The translations under genes were made by a program, and so were the position numbers. Under the pieces are notes generated by a model. The model was not told the origin of the DNA. It was given only the letters and a program-made list of their open reading frames with translations, and ran no database searches. A DNA stretch of 34,089 nt from Bacillota bacterium (GTDB lineage: Bacteria > Bacillota > Clostridia > Christensenellales > Aristaeellaceae): assembly GCA_023402355.1 (NCBI GenBank), contig JAEXCG010000086.1:1-34089 (forward strand), in the 5' to 3' direction. Of this stretch, positions 8,162 to 15,626 are shown piece by piece. Each line of letters opens with the position of its first letter. The first letter of the stretch is position 1.

Positions 8162-9193
8162 TCAGGCCCGCGTCTGTAGGATGGCTTCGCAGACCTTCTG
8201 CACGTGCGGCAGAAAGGCGAGCAAGGAAGCGAAACGGCTTTCAAAATCCCCGCCGTCCCGCAAGCCGAGGTCGGCCATGAAACGCCTGAAAGCGGGCAGC
8301 CGCGCGGCTGCTTTCTGCGCGTCGTCCAGGCGCAGGATGATCTGGCAGCGCGCAAACGTAGCGCCCATCCAGAAGACGGCGTCCTGTGGGCAGGGAGAGG
8401 CGAGCAGCTCTTCGATGCCGCCGATAGAAATGCTCCGCGCCTGCGGGGTGATGTCCGCGCGAAAACGATACGCTTTGGAGGGGCCGGAGGAAGCACTGGC
8501 GAGGTCGTACGTGACGGCGAGCTCGCGCAGATGCATAGGCAGGCAGGCGGCGTCAAAGGCGTCGCCGGTCAGCGGCAAGAGCAGGCGCGGGTAGAAATCT
8601 TCCATATGATACTGCGCTAGGACGCGCCGCGCCTGCACGTAGCGCTTTTTCACCGTGCAGTTTTTAAGCCCGGCGGATATGATGGGAAAGGTCGAAATGC
8701 CGGTGGGGAAGAGCCAGCTGTTGACGCGTTCCGGGTATGGCGCGGAAGGATCGAAGACGGCAGCGCTTCTGCGAATGGAATCGATGAAGCCATTACAGCG
8801 CCGCCTGACCCAGCAGGGGGCGGCGAACTGCTCCGCGACGGCCCTGTGCAGCGGCGCAAGCCACCCCTCGGGGTCGCAGAGGATGCCATCCGCCTGCAGG
8901 GCATAGGCGAGGTAGTGCGTCGTCAGGATGTGTTCAAGCGCGTCGAAAGCCGAGCGCTCGATGCAGGTCACCTCCAGCAGGACGCCCTGATAGGTGAATT
9001 TGCCGGGCGAATCGGAGGGGGAGCGCAGCACGACGACCACGTCGACGTCCGATGTATCGGGCCAGACGGTGTCGTCCGCCGTTTCCAGCACGGAGCCCGA
9101 TAGATACGCCCCGCAAAACCCGGGCAAGCGGGTGCCCTCCCGATTTGCCCATTCGCGTGCCGCTAAGACGGCCTCGCCTCTGTTCATGCTCAT
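8162..9193 (-). CDS. Nucleotidyltransferase-fold protein of unknown target
   Basis: The 343-residue protein has a pol-beta-type nucleotidyltransferase core: GSVLETADDTVWPDTSDVDVVVVL near residues 32-55 supplies the Gly-Ser and Asp-x-Asp metal site, and the third acid is probably the Glu in VLLEVTCIE. The loop between GS and DVD is about four residues longer than in aminoglycoside-type enzymes. The remaining 250 residues look helical and I do not recognise them. The ATG at 9193 is very near the AAGGGG site; the Met two codons later (9187) has better spacing and may be the real start. It begins 6 bases after the MATE gene and is probably in the same transcript. It may modify a small molecule such as an antibiotic, but that is inference. 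Confidence 0.7.
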   Translation of the reverse strand: MSMNRGEAVLAAREWANREGTRLPGFCGAYLSGSVLETADDTVWPDTSDVDVVVVLRSPSDSPGKFTYQGVLLEVTCIERSAFDALEHILTTHYLAYALQADGILCDPEGWLAPLHRAVAEQFAAPCWVRRRCNGFIDSIRRSAAVFDPSAPYPERVNSWLFPTGISTFPIISAGLKNCTVKKRYVQARRVLAQYHMEDFYPRLLLPLTGDAFDAACLPMHLRELAVTYDLASASSGPSKAYRFRADITPQARSISIGGIEELLASPCPQDAVFWMGATFARCQIILRLDDAQKAAARLPAFRRFMADLGLRDGGDFESRFASLLAFLPHVQKVCEAILQTRA

Positions 9194-9199
9194 TTCCCC

Positions 9200-10570
9200 T
9201 TACGACGCGGCCGTGGTGCGCGTCAAATTCTTCATCCAGTTATATTTGTTGACCTTGACGACCGCGACAAAGCACTTGAGGATCTGGTCGCACTTGAGGC
9301 AGGCAAAGACGATCCAGGGCGCCGCGCCCAAGGAAGAGGCGATGATCGCGCTGGGCAGCACGACGAGGAAGACGAAGATGGTGTCGTTTTTAAAAACGAA
9401 GCTGATGTCGCCGCCGGACTTGACGAGGCCGAAGAGACAGGGCATCTGGTAGCAGGTGCCGATCAGGGTGACGGAGAGCACCCGGATGAACAGCATGGAC
9501 TGCGCGGCGGCCTCCGCGCTGATGCCGCCGTAGAGCGACACAAAGGGACCCGCGATCGACACGACCAGCGCGCCGATGACGAAGCCAAGCGTCAGGAAGA
9601 TGACCTGCGTGGTGCGCGCGTATTCCTTCATCAGTTCGGTTTTGCCGGCGCCGATGGTCTTGCCGGTAATGATGCCCATCGCCGTCGCGAGGCCGTTGAT
9701 CGCCACGTAGGCGAGCGTGTTCATGGTGTTGGCGACGCTTGCGGCGGTAATCACGCTCGCGCCGTAATGACCTAGAATCATGCTGTTGGCCATCATGTTG
9801 ACGCTCCAGACGATCTCGCCGAGCACCAGCGGCGTTCCGTATCGAATGAAGTCGCGTCTCAGCTCCGGATCTCCCTTTGAGATATCCGACAGCGAGAAGC
9901 CGAGCTTTTTATCGAACCTCAGGACGTAGAGGAGCGCGACGCAGGTTTCGACGATGCGGGAGATCAGCGTAGCGATGGCCGCGCCCCGGACGCCCAGAGC
10001 CGGAAATCCGAGCTTGCCGAAGATGAGCACGTAGTTGAGGCAGATGTTTGCGACGAGCGAGACGGCGGATACGTACATTCCGACGTTGGCCGTCTCGACG
10101 CAGCGCATGGAGGCGAGAAGCACCTGCGTGATGCAAAAGAAGACGAACGAGAAACAGACGTATCGCAGATAGACGGCGCCCTCCGCGATGACGAGCGGGT
10201 CTGCGGTGAAAACTCGGATGATCTGCGTAGGAAAGAGCGCGCACACCGCCGTGAGCACCGCGCCGACGAGCGCGGCAAAGCGCAGTCCGATTCCGACGAT
10301 GCGGCGAATGTTCAGCGTATCGCGCTTTCCCCAATACTGTGCGCCGATAATGATGACGGCGCCGCCGATGCCGGAGGTGAACATCTGCAAGAGCACCTGA
10401 ATCTGCGAGCCCATGTATACGCCGGACACCGCGCCGTCGCCGAGCGTGTTGACCATCAGGTTGTCGGCAAAGGAGACCAGAAAGGTGATCAGGTTTTGCA
10501 AAGCCACCGGAATGGCGAGCTTCAATAGATCGTGGTAGTAATCGGTATCCCTTGTCAGCAGCCTGTTCAT
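9200..10570 (-). CDS. MATE family multidrug/Na+ antiporter
   Basis: A 456-residue integral membrane exporter with about twelve hydrophobic segments in two similar halves, as in the MATE (NorM/DinF) family that exports cationic drugs or metabolites in exchange for Na+ or H+. Typical elements are LAIPVALQNLITFLVSFADNLMVNTLGDGAVSGVYMGSQI at the first helices, and GNGLATAMGII-like ATAMGIITGKTIGAGK in the second half. The start at 10570 (MNRLLTRDTDYYHDLL) follows AGAGGA; a 20-residue longer frame begins inside the promoter and is rejected. A consensus-like promoter precedes it, and a nucleotidyltransferase-fold gene follows within 6 bases. The substrate cannot be told from sequence. Confidence 0.92.
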   Translation of the reverse strand: MNRLLTRDTDYYHDLLKLAIPVALQNLITFLVSFADNLMVNTLGDGAVSGVYMGSQIQVLLQMFTSGIGGAVIIIGAQYWGKRDTLNIRRIVGIGLRFAALVGAVLTAVCALFPTQIIRVFTADPLVIAEGAVYLRYVCFSFVFFCITQVLLASMRCVETANVGMYVSAVSLVANICLNYVLIFGKLGFPALGVRGAAIATLISRIVETCVALLYVLRFDKKLGFSLSDISKGDPELRRDFIRYGTPLVLGEIVWSVNMMANSMILGHYGASVITAASVANTMNTLAYVAINGLATAMGIITGKTIGAGKTELMKEYARTTQVIFLTLGFVIGALVVSIAGPFVSLYGGISAEAAAQSMLFIRVLSVTLIGTCYQMPCLFGLVKSGGDISFVFKNDTIFVFLVVLPSAIIASSLGAAPWIVFACLKCDQILKCFVAVVKVNKYNWMKNLTRTTAAS

Positions 10571-10620
10571 GGAGCGTGTCCTCTTTTCGTACGTTGATGA
10601 CGAAGAATCGTGCCATGGGC

Positions 10621-10649
10621 ATTCTAGCATGTGAAAGAAGGAGCGTCAA
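10621..10649 (-). promoter_or_regulatory. Sigma-A promoter of the MATE operon
   Basis: On the minus strand TTGACG (10649-10644) and TAGAAT (10626-10621) are 17 bases apart, giving a leader of about 45 bases. Confidence 0.8.
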
Positions 10650-10718
10650 GCCAAGAAATGGACCTCGTCCGGGGCCTTGAGGCTAAATGTCGATGCCCAG
10701 AGAATTTACATTTTGTTG

Positions 10719-10747
10719 TTGACATACACCGCAAATTTTGCTATAAT
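10719..10747 (+). promoter_or_regulatory. Consensus sigma-A promoter of the tRNA operon
   Basis: TTGACA (10719-10724) and TATAAT (10742-10747) are both perfect and separated by 17 bases, as expected for a strong stable-RNA promoter. The first tRNA begins 27 bases after the -10. Confidence 0.92.
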
Positions 10748-10774
10748 AAGTCTCGCTGATTGAGCAGCAGTCAT

Positions 10775-10865
10775 GGAGAGTTGGCTGAGTGGTCTAAGGC
10801 GCACGACTGGAAATCGTGTGTGGGCTTATACCCCACCTAGGGTTCAAATCCCTAACTCTCCGCCA
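10775..10865 (+). tRNA. tRNA-Ser (anticodon GGA)
   Basis: The 91-base gene forms a full cloverleaf with acceptor GGAGAGT/ACTCTCC, a long variable arm typical of class II tRNA-Ser (TGTGGGCTTATACCCCAC region), T-loop GGTTCAAATC, discriminator G and encoded CCA. The anticodon stem CACGA/TCGTG encloses loop CTGGAAA, giving anticodon GGA, which reads TCC and TCT codons. Confidence 0.95.
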
Positions 10866-10901
10866 TATCCTGTGGGGTGCGCTATGCAAGCCGCAGGATA
10901 T

Positions 10902-10975
10902 AGGGGCATGGTGTAATGGTAACACGTGGGTCTCCAAAACCTTTGTTGAGGGTTCGAGTCCTTCTGCCCCTGCCA
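10902..10975 (+). tRNA. tRNA-Trp (anticodon CCA)
   Basis: The 74-base gene has acceptor AGGGGCA/TGCCCCT, a short D-arm (GTGTAATGGTAACAC), T-loop GGTTCGAGTC and encoded CCA. The anticodon loop CTCCAAA gives CCA for Trp, and the acceptor and loop match Firmicutes tRNA-Trp. The outermost anticodon-stem pair is a T-T mismatch and the next is G-T, which is slightly weak. Confidence 0.93.
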
Positions 10976-10978
10976 GCA

Positions 10979-11009
10979 AAAGAGACAGTTTGAAAAGCTG
11001 TCTCTTTTT
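10979..11009 (+). terminator. Terminator of the tRNA operon
   Basis: AGAGACAG (10981-10988) and CTGTCTCT (10998-11005), extended by A-T pairs, form a stem followed by a T run. Confidence 0.9.
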
Positions 11010-11072
11010 GTTTAACAAAAACCGTCGTTTTACGATTCCGCTAACTGAAAAAGAAATGCCCATCATACAAAC

Positions 11073-11098
11073 AAAAAAGTGGCGCACGCCACTTTTTT
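11073..11098. terminator. Bidirectional terminator between the tRNAs and the small membrane peptide gene
   Basis: Twelve-base arms (11073-11084 and 11087-11098) read AAAAAAGTGGCG and CGCCACTTTTTT, so both strands have a GC stem followed by T. It lies about 34 bases after the stop of the minus-strand peptide gene. Confidence 0.85.
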
Positions 11099-11131
11099 AA
11101 ATGTCCTGGGATAAAAATCCATTCTATCGCT

Positions 11132-11248
11132 TTAATAACTGAGCAGCGAGGGCAGAACCATCATCACGACCAGACCAACCGCCACGACGCCCGCCAGGAT
11201 GCGGACGGCCATTTTTTTGCGCTCAGCAGCTTTCGTTTGTTTCGTCAT
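11132..11248 (-). CDS. Small single-span membrane peptide, 38 residues
   Basis: The peptide has a basic, hydrophilic N-terminus (MTKQTKAAERKKMAVR) followed by one hydrophobic segment (ILAGVVAVGLVVMMVLPSLLSY), so it should sit in the membrane with the charged end inside. A GGAGG site lies 6 bases before this ATG, while the longer open frame upstream has no site and crosses the promoter. It has its own good sigma-A promoter and a terminator, which argues that it is a real gene rather than noise. I do not recognise a named family; similar tiny basic one-span proteins occur widely in Clostridia. Function unknown. Confidence 0.7.
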   Translation of the reverse strand: MTKQTKAAERKKMAVRILAGVVAVGLVVMMVLPSLLSY

Positions 11249-11278
11249 ATCCATCCTCCATTCCGGTTCGTTCTCGTT

Positions 11279-11307
11279 ATTATAGCACGTTTCAGGAAAG
11301 CGGTAAA
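11279..11307 (-). promoter_or_regulatory. Sigma-A promoter of the small membrane peptide gene
   Basis: On the minus strand TTTACC (11307-11302) and TATAAT (11284-11279) are 17 bases apart. It is divergent from the ppk promoter about 70 bases away. Confidence 0.75.
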
Positions 11308-11369
11308 GAAAAATCGGAAGGCATCCAAATGTAAAAATCATGAAAAACCTACGAAAAACGCGCATTCTA

Positions 11370-11378
11370 TGCTATAAT
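11370..11378 (+). promoter_or_regulatory. Extended -10 promoter of ppk
   Basis: TGC immediately before TATAAT (11373-11378) makes an extended -10. No good -35 hexamer is found at 16-18 bases, which the extended element may replace. The ppk ATG is about 30 bases downstream. Confidence 0.6.
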
Positions 11379-11407
11379 TGGTACATTACAACGGATGAGG
11401 TGTTCAT

Positions 11408-13510
11408 ATGGATAACCCCAACGCAGACCGATTTGCCGCGAGCGATTATTACGTAAACCGGGAGCTCAGTTGGCTTGAATTCAATCAGCGCGTGCTTATG
11501 GAGGCGGCGAACCCCGATAACCCTGTCTTTGAGCGGATGAAATTTCTGTCGATCGTCTCTTCCAACCTGGACGAGTTTTTCATGATTCGCGTGGCTTCTT
11601 TGCGCGACCAGTGCAATGCGGGTTATAAAAAGCCCGACGCCGCCGGGTTCACCCCCAAGCGCCAGATCGCGCTCATCACGCAACGGACGCAGCAGATGGT
11701 AGCCCAGCAGTATCAGATCCTGCGCCAGGGCGTGATGCCCGATTTGCTTCGCAGCGGCATCCGCTTCCTGAAGCACGAACAGCTCTCGTCGGAGCAGCTC
11801 GAGTGGATTCAAGGTTATTTTGAGCATGAAGTCTATCCCGTGCTGACCCCTATGGCCGTGGACAGCTCGCGCCCCTTCCCGCTGATCTTGAACAAGAGCC
11901 TGAACCTCGGCGTTTTGCTTGCCTCGCGCGACAAGGAGCACGCGGATCCGGATTTTGCGACCGTGCAGGTACCGTCCGCGCTGCCGCGCATCGTCGAGCT
12001 TCCCTGCCTGCGGGGCGAGGCGGAACGCACGTTTATCCTGCTGGAGGAGATCATTGAGCATTCGATCAGCCGCCTGTTCGACGGAAGGCGCGTGCTTTGC
12101 TGCCATCCCTACCGCATTACGCGCAACGGCGACCTGAGCTTCGACGAGGAGGATGCCGCGGATCTGCTCTTTGCGATCCAGAAATCGCTCAAGAAGCGCA
12201 AGTGGGGCGCCGTCATTCGCCTGGAAATCGCGCATGACGCGGACAATGCCCTGGTGCGGTTCCTGCGCCACGCGCTGGAGGCCAGCCGCGATGAGGTGTA
12301 CCGCATCGACGGGCCGCTCAATCTCGACTTCCTGATGAAGCAGGTATATGGCCTGCCGGGCTTTGATCATCTCAAATACAAGCCGTTTAAAGCGCACGTC
12401 GCGCCGGAGCTGCTGCCGGAGGGGGGCACCCTTTTCGACGCGATTCGGGCGCATGACGTGTTCTTGCACCACCCTTACGACAGCTTCGATCCGGTGGTAC
12501 AATTCGTGCAGGCGGCGGCCCGCGATCCGCAGGTCATGGCGATCAAGCAAACGCTGTACCGCGTCAGCGGCAATTCGCCCGTCGTCCGGGCGCTTGCGGA
12601 CGCGGCGGAAGCGGGCAAGCAGGTGACGGCGCTGCTGGAAATCAAGGCGCGCTTCGACGAGGAAAACAACATTCAGTGGGGCAAGCAGCTCGAGCGCGCC
12701 GGATGCCACGTCGTTTATGGCTTAAAGGGGCTTAAAACGCACTCCAAGATCACGCTCGTCGTCCGAAAAGAGGCGGAGGGAATTCGCCGCTATGTGCACT
12801 TGGGCACGGGCAACTACAACGACGTGACCGCACGTCTGTATACGGACATGGCTGTCATGACGGCGAACGAAGAGATCGGGGAGGACGCTTCAGCTTTTTT
12901 CAACATGCTCACGGGCTACAGCGAAACCCCGCAGATGCATGAGCTGATCTATGCGCCGCGACTGCTGCGCGAAAAGCTGACGGAGCTCATCGACCGCGAG
13001 GCCGAGCACGCCAAGGCGGGCAGACCCGCGAGCATAACGGCAAAGATGAACTCCCTGCTCGACCCGGACATCATCCGTTCTCTCTATGCCGCGAGCTGCG
13101 CGGGCGTTAAAATCCGTCTGCTGGTGCGGGGAATTTGCTGCCTGCGGCCGGGTATCAAGGGTGCGAGCGAAAACATAGAGGTCTCTTCCATCGTCGGCCG
13201 CTTCCTCGAACACAGCCGCATCTTCCGCTTTGAAAACGACGGGAACGTCGAGGTATATCTGTCCAGCGCGGACTGGATGACGCGGAACCTCGACCGTCGC
13301 GTGGAACTGATGTTTCCCGTAAAGGATCGCGCCATCGCCGCGCAGGTCGAAGACATCCTCTTTTCGTCTCTGAGCGACAACGCCAAGGCTTGGCACATGC
13401 ACTCCGACGGCAGCTACGACCGTGCGCCGCTCGCGCCGGGCGATGAAAAGCGCAACATTCAGGAAATCTTGATACGGCGCGCCGAGCAGACCTGGCGGGA
13501 AGAATCTTGA
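11408..13510 (+). CDS. ppk: Polyphosphate kinase 1
   Basis: PPK1 reversibly polymerises the gamma-phosphate of ATP into long-chain polyphosphate. The 700 residues cover the family's N-domain (NRELSWLEFNQRVL near residues 17-30), the helical head domain and the two phospholipase-D-like catalytic domains. The histidine that becomes phosphorylated is His445 in KTHSKITLVVRKE, and the second conserved histidine is His602 in RFLEHSRIF. VHLGTGNYND and the SSADWMTRNLDRRVEL segments are also present. The gene stands alone, without an adjacent exopolyphosphatase. It starts from an extended -10 promoter, and no terminator is seen after it; its stop codon overlaps the -35 of the cysE promoter. Confidence 0.96.
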   Translation: MDNPNADRFAASDYYVNRELSWLEFNQRVLMEAANPDNPVFERMKFLSIVSSNLDEFFMIRVASLRDQCNAGYKKPDAAGFTPKRQIALITQRTQQMVAQQYQILRQGVMPDLLRSGIRFLKHEQLSSEQLEWIQGYFEHEVYPVLTPMAVDSSRPFPLILNKSLNLGVLLASRDKEHADPDFATVQVPSALPRIVELPCLRGEAERTFILLEEIIEHSISRLFDGRRVLCCHPYRITRNGDLSFDEEDAADLLFAIQKSLKKRKWGAVIRLEIAHDADNALVRFLRHALEASRDEVYRIDGPLNLDFLMKQVYGLPGFDHLKYKPFKAHVAPELLPEGGTLFDAIRAHDVFLHHPYDSFDPVVQFVQAAARDPQVMAIKQTLYRVSGNSPVVRALADAAEAGKQVTALLEIKARFDEENNIQWGKQLERAGCHVVYGLKGLKTHSKITLVVRKEAEGIRRYVHLGTGNYNDVTARLYTDMAVMTANEEIGEDASAFFNMLTGYSETPQMHELIYAPRLLREKLTELIDREAEHAKAGRPASITAKMNSLLDPDIIRSLYAASCAGVKIRLLVRGICCLRPGIKGASENIEVSSIVGRFLEHSRIFRFENDGNVEVYLSSADWMTRNLDRRVELMFPVKDRAIAAQVEDILFSSLSDNAKAWHMHSDGSYDRAPLAPGDEKRNIQEILIRRAEQTWREES

Positions 13511-13535
13511 CAGCACACCGATGCCCGCATATAAT
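13507..13535 (+). promoter_or_regulatory. Consensus sigma-A promoter of the cysE T-box leader
   Basis: TTGACA (13507-13512) and TATAAT (13530-13535), spacing 17, both perfect. The -35 overlaps the ppk stop codon at 13508-13510. Confidence 0.9.
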
Positions 13536-13541
13536 AAGACG

Positions 13542-13787
13542 GAAAAGCGATGAACGAAAAAGTAGGGCCGTTTGAGTTGAAAGAGAGAATGCGTCACCGG
13601 CTGAAAGCGCATTTAAAGGAAAACGGTTTGAAGTGCATTCGGGAGCTGCGCACCGAAAAAGGCGCAATGCGCATTTGTAGGCTGCGACATGACGCCGTGT
13701 TAAGGCGATTGAGCGGGGCTTTATGCCCAATGAGAGTGGAACCGCGGTTCGCCGTCTCTTGAATTAGGAGACGGCGGATTTTTTTAT
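13542..13787 (+). promoter_or_regulatory. T-box riboswitch controlling cysE (Cys specifier)
   Basis: A T-box leader senses uncharged tRNA and opens transcription of the downstream gene. The T-box sequence AGAGTGGAACCGCGG is at 13733-13747 (consensus AGGGTGGNACCGCG). Stem I contains an AGTA element at 13561-13564, paired arms CCGTTT/AAACGG (13568-13573, 13621-13626) and ATGCG/CGCAT above it. The likely specifier is TGC at 13634-13636, followed by A as in most T-boxes, so tRNA-Cys is the ligand. This fits the serine acetyltransferase gene downstream, the first step of cysteine synthesis. The open frame covering this RNA is not a gene. Confidence 0.9.
13750..13786 (+). terminator. T-box regulated terminator
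   Basis: CGCCGTCTC (13750-13758) pairs with GAGACGGCG (13768-13776), followed by a run of seven T. Its 5' arm adjoins the T-box sequence, allowing the alternative antiterminator fold. Confidence 0.9.
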
Positions 13788-13824
13788 CGGCAGACAAGCT
13801 CGCTCAGGAAAGGGGGAAACGACC

Positions 13825-14523
13825 ATGTTTTACAACATTCGGGCGGACGTCGCCGCCGTGATGGAGCGGGATCCCGCGGCGAAGAGCAAATGGGAAGTAC
13901 TGCTTTGCTATCCGTCCGTGCGCGCGATGTTCTGGCACAGAATCGCGCACAGGCTTTATCTTAGGCATCATACGACCTGGGCGAGAATCATTTCTCAACA
14001 CGCCCGGCACAAGACGGGCATCGAGATTCATCCCGGCGCACAGATCGGGAAAGGGTTTTTTATCGACCATGGAAACGGCGTCGTCATCGGCGAGACGACG
14101 GTCATCGGAAACGGGGTGACGCTCTATCAGGGGGTAACCCTGGGCGGGACGGGAAAGGACGTGGGCAAACGTCATCCGACGATTGGAGATGACGTGACGA
14201 TCGGGGCGGGCGCAAAGGTGCTCGGCCCCTTTACGGTGGGCAGCGGCAGCAAGATCGGCGCGGGGGCGATCGTCCTCAAAGAAGTGCCGCCTCACTGCAC
14301 GGTCGTCGGCAATCCGGGACGCGTCGTGCGCAAGGAAGGAACGCAGGCGCAGGGGGCGGACCTGGATCACGTCCACCTGCCCGACCCGGTGAAGGAGCAC
14401 ATTCAGCGGCTCACCGCGCGCATCGACCAGCTCGAAGAATGCATGAGGACACAGTGTGCACATGCACAGGAGGCGCGCTGTCAGATTCGCGCGAATGAAT
14501 CGGAGGAGAAAGACGATCTGTAG
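13825..14523 (+). CDS. cysE: Serine O-acetyltransferase
   Basis: CysE transfers acetyl from acetyl-CoA to L-serine, giving O-acetylserine for cysteine synthesis. The 232-residue protein has the short N-terminal helical part of Firmicutes CysE and a left-handed beta-helix of hexapeptide repeats (IEIHPGAQIGKGFFIDHGNGVVIGETTVIGNGV...). The catalytic Asp/His pair is in FIDHGNGVVIGE (Asp81, His82), and the CoA/serine loop GGTGKDVGKRHPTIGDDV follows. The tail after residue 180 is hydrophilic and Gln/Glu/Cys rich, longer than in some homologues. AAAGGGGGAA precedes the ATG. Control is by the Cys T-box. cysS or cysK, frequent partners, do not follow; a terminator does. Confidence 0.96.
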   Translation: MFYNIRADVAAVMERDPAAKSKWEVLLCYPSVRAMFWHRIAHRLYLRHHTTWARIISQHARHKTGIEIHPGAQIGKGFFIDHGNGVVIGETTVIGNGVTLYQGVTLGGTGKDVGKRHPTIGDDVTIGAGAKVLGPFTVGSGSKIGAGAIVLKEVPPHCTVVGNPGRVVRKEGTQAQGADLDHVHLPDPVKEHIQRLTARIDQLEECMRTQCAHAQEARCQIRANESEEKDDL

Positions 14524-14588
14524 AAAGGCGGTGTGTCCGCAGCAAACGGGATGGGAAATGTGCGGGACGATTCAAATTGAAGAGATCA

Positions 14589-14629
14589 CAGGGGCTTCCT
14601 TTTCGTAAATGAAAGGGAAGCCCTGTTTT
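14589..14629 (+). terminator. Terminator of cysE
   Basis: A hairpin with arms CAGGGGCTTCCTTTTC and GAAAGGGAAGCCCTG (one bulge, one G-T) is followed by TTTT. The region 14630-14760 after it is AT-richer, holds no gene I can support, and contains a possible Spo0A box (GGTCGAA at 14679-14685). Confidence 0.8.
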
Positions 14630-14760
14630 GATAATCCGACAGGAAATGCAAAATAACGATAAAAACAAACTCAAAGTCGGTCGAATCGACTACAGACCGA
14701 AGTCTAAATGACGGAATTTCGGGAATGGCAAACCATAGGTCTGCTTTTTTCGCGCGCTCC

Positions 14761-14794
14761 TTCAACAAAGCGCGAACAGCCTGCGGCCTATAAT
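14761..14794 (+). promoter_or_regulatory. Probable Spo0A-dependent promoter of spoIIGA
   Basis: A perfect TATAAT is at 14789-14794, but no acceptable -35 lies 16-18 bases upstream. The nearest TTxA-type hexamer, TTCAAC (14761-14766), is 22 bases away, the unusual spacing known for the Bacillus spoIIG promoter, which needs phosphorylated Spo0A. Possible 0A-like sites (consensus TGNCGAA) are GGTCGAA at 14679 and GCGCGAA at 14770. The -10 is clear; the rest is inference. Confidence 0.5.
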
Positions 14795-14821
14795 GGGGAC
14801 ATGCGAAATGAGGTGTGACTC

Positions 14822-15589
14822 ATGCGCATTGCGCTGGAAGGGTTCGTTTTGCTGAACCTGCTCATGAATGGATTTGCGCTCTTGATGAGCGCACGCGTCG
14901 CTTCCTGCAAGCGTATCCGCCCTGGAAAAATCCTCTGCGGAGCATGGGCAGGTACGCTGTACGCGTTGCTGGCGTACACGTGGCCGCCTGCCAGGACGGT
15001 TCTTTTTTTCCCCGTCAGCCTTTTGATGGCGGCCTGCATTGCACCGCAGATGCGTGTGCGCGTGCTTTTGCGGTGTGCGGGCATCCTGATTGGCTGCACG
15101 TTTCTGCTCGGCGGAACGGGCTATGCGCTCATGCAGGCACTTAAGAGCAGAGGGCTCGCGCTGGCTTTGGGAACGCCCGTCGCACTCTATTGCGTCTTTC
15201 GTCTGGTGCGCACGCGCACCGAGCGTTCCGGTTCGATGACGGTGCGGCTGCGCTGCGAATACTTGGGGAACAGCGCGGAGCTCGACGGCTTTGTGGACAG
15301 CGGCAATCGCCTGCTCGACGCCGTCACCGGTCTTCCGGCGATCGTCGTAAGCGCGGGGGATGTGCGCAGGGTGCTGCCCAAATCTGCGGACCCTGCGGAT
15401 ATTTCGACCCTTCCGCCCGGATTCAGGCTGATAGCCCTCGCGGGCGTCTGCGGCGCGGAGATGGTGATGTGCTTTCACCCCAAGGTGTGGGTCAGGCAAA
15501 AGGACGCCTGGTGCGAGGTGCAGGCCGTCATGGCGATCGCCCCGCGCCCTCTGCCGGAGGGGGCGCTCGTGCCGCTCTCCCTTATATAA
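14822..15589 (+). CDS. spoIIGA: SpoIIGA, sporulation membrane aspartic protease that matures SigE
   Basis: SpoIIGA cleaves pro-SigE in the mother cell after a forespore signal (SpoIIR). The 255-residue protein begins with about 120 residues of hydrophobic helices (about five spans, starting MRIALEGFVLLNLLMNGFALLMSARV) and ends with a soluble aspartic-protease domain whose catalytic DSGN begins at Asp159 (ELDGFVDSGNRLLDAVTGLPAIVV). It is shorter than the Bacillus protein of about 309 residues, mainly in the soluble domain and tail. sigE, its substrate, starts 37 bases downstream, as in other spore formers. The family is divergent, but membrane layout, motif and neighbour together make the call firm. 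Confidence 0.93.
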   Translation: MRIALEGFVLLNLLMNGFALLMSARVASCKRIRPGKILCGAWAGTLYALLAYTWPPARTVLFFPVSLLMAACIAPQMRVRVLLRCAGILIGCTFLLGGTGYALMQALKSRGLALALGTPVALYCVFRLVRTRTERSGSMTVRLRCEYLGNSAELDGFVDSGNRLLDAVTGLPAIVVSAGDVRRVLPKSADPADISTLPPGFRLIALAGVCGAEMVMCFHPKVWVRQKDAWCEVQAVMAIAPRPLPEGALVPLSLI

Positions 15590-15626
15590 AACGTTTCGTG
15601 AAAACGAAAGAGAGGTAGATGGAAAG

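Noticed and set aside
8016..8594. 192-residue plus-strand frame over the lexA promoter and the nucleotidyltransferase gene
   Set aside because: It is antisense to real genes and to the lexA promoter; composition is shadow-like.
5456..10570. The minus-strand block as a mobile island
   Set aside because: No integrase, transposase, direct repeats or tRNA-end duplication were seen, and lexA in the middle is a core gene.
10816..11100. Open frame across the two tRNA genes
   Set aside because: It covers tRNA-Ser, tRNA-Trp and their terminator, which explain the sequence.
11372..12709. 445-residue open frame opposite ppk
   Set aside because: It is a mirror of the ppk codon pattern with no domain, no promoter and no ribosome binding site.
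13550..13762. Possible 70-residue protein before cysE
   Set aside because: The bases are the T-box leader RNA; the T-box sequence and terminator lie in it and no ribosome binding site of note precedes it.
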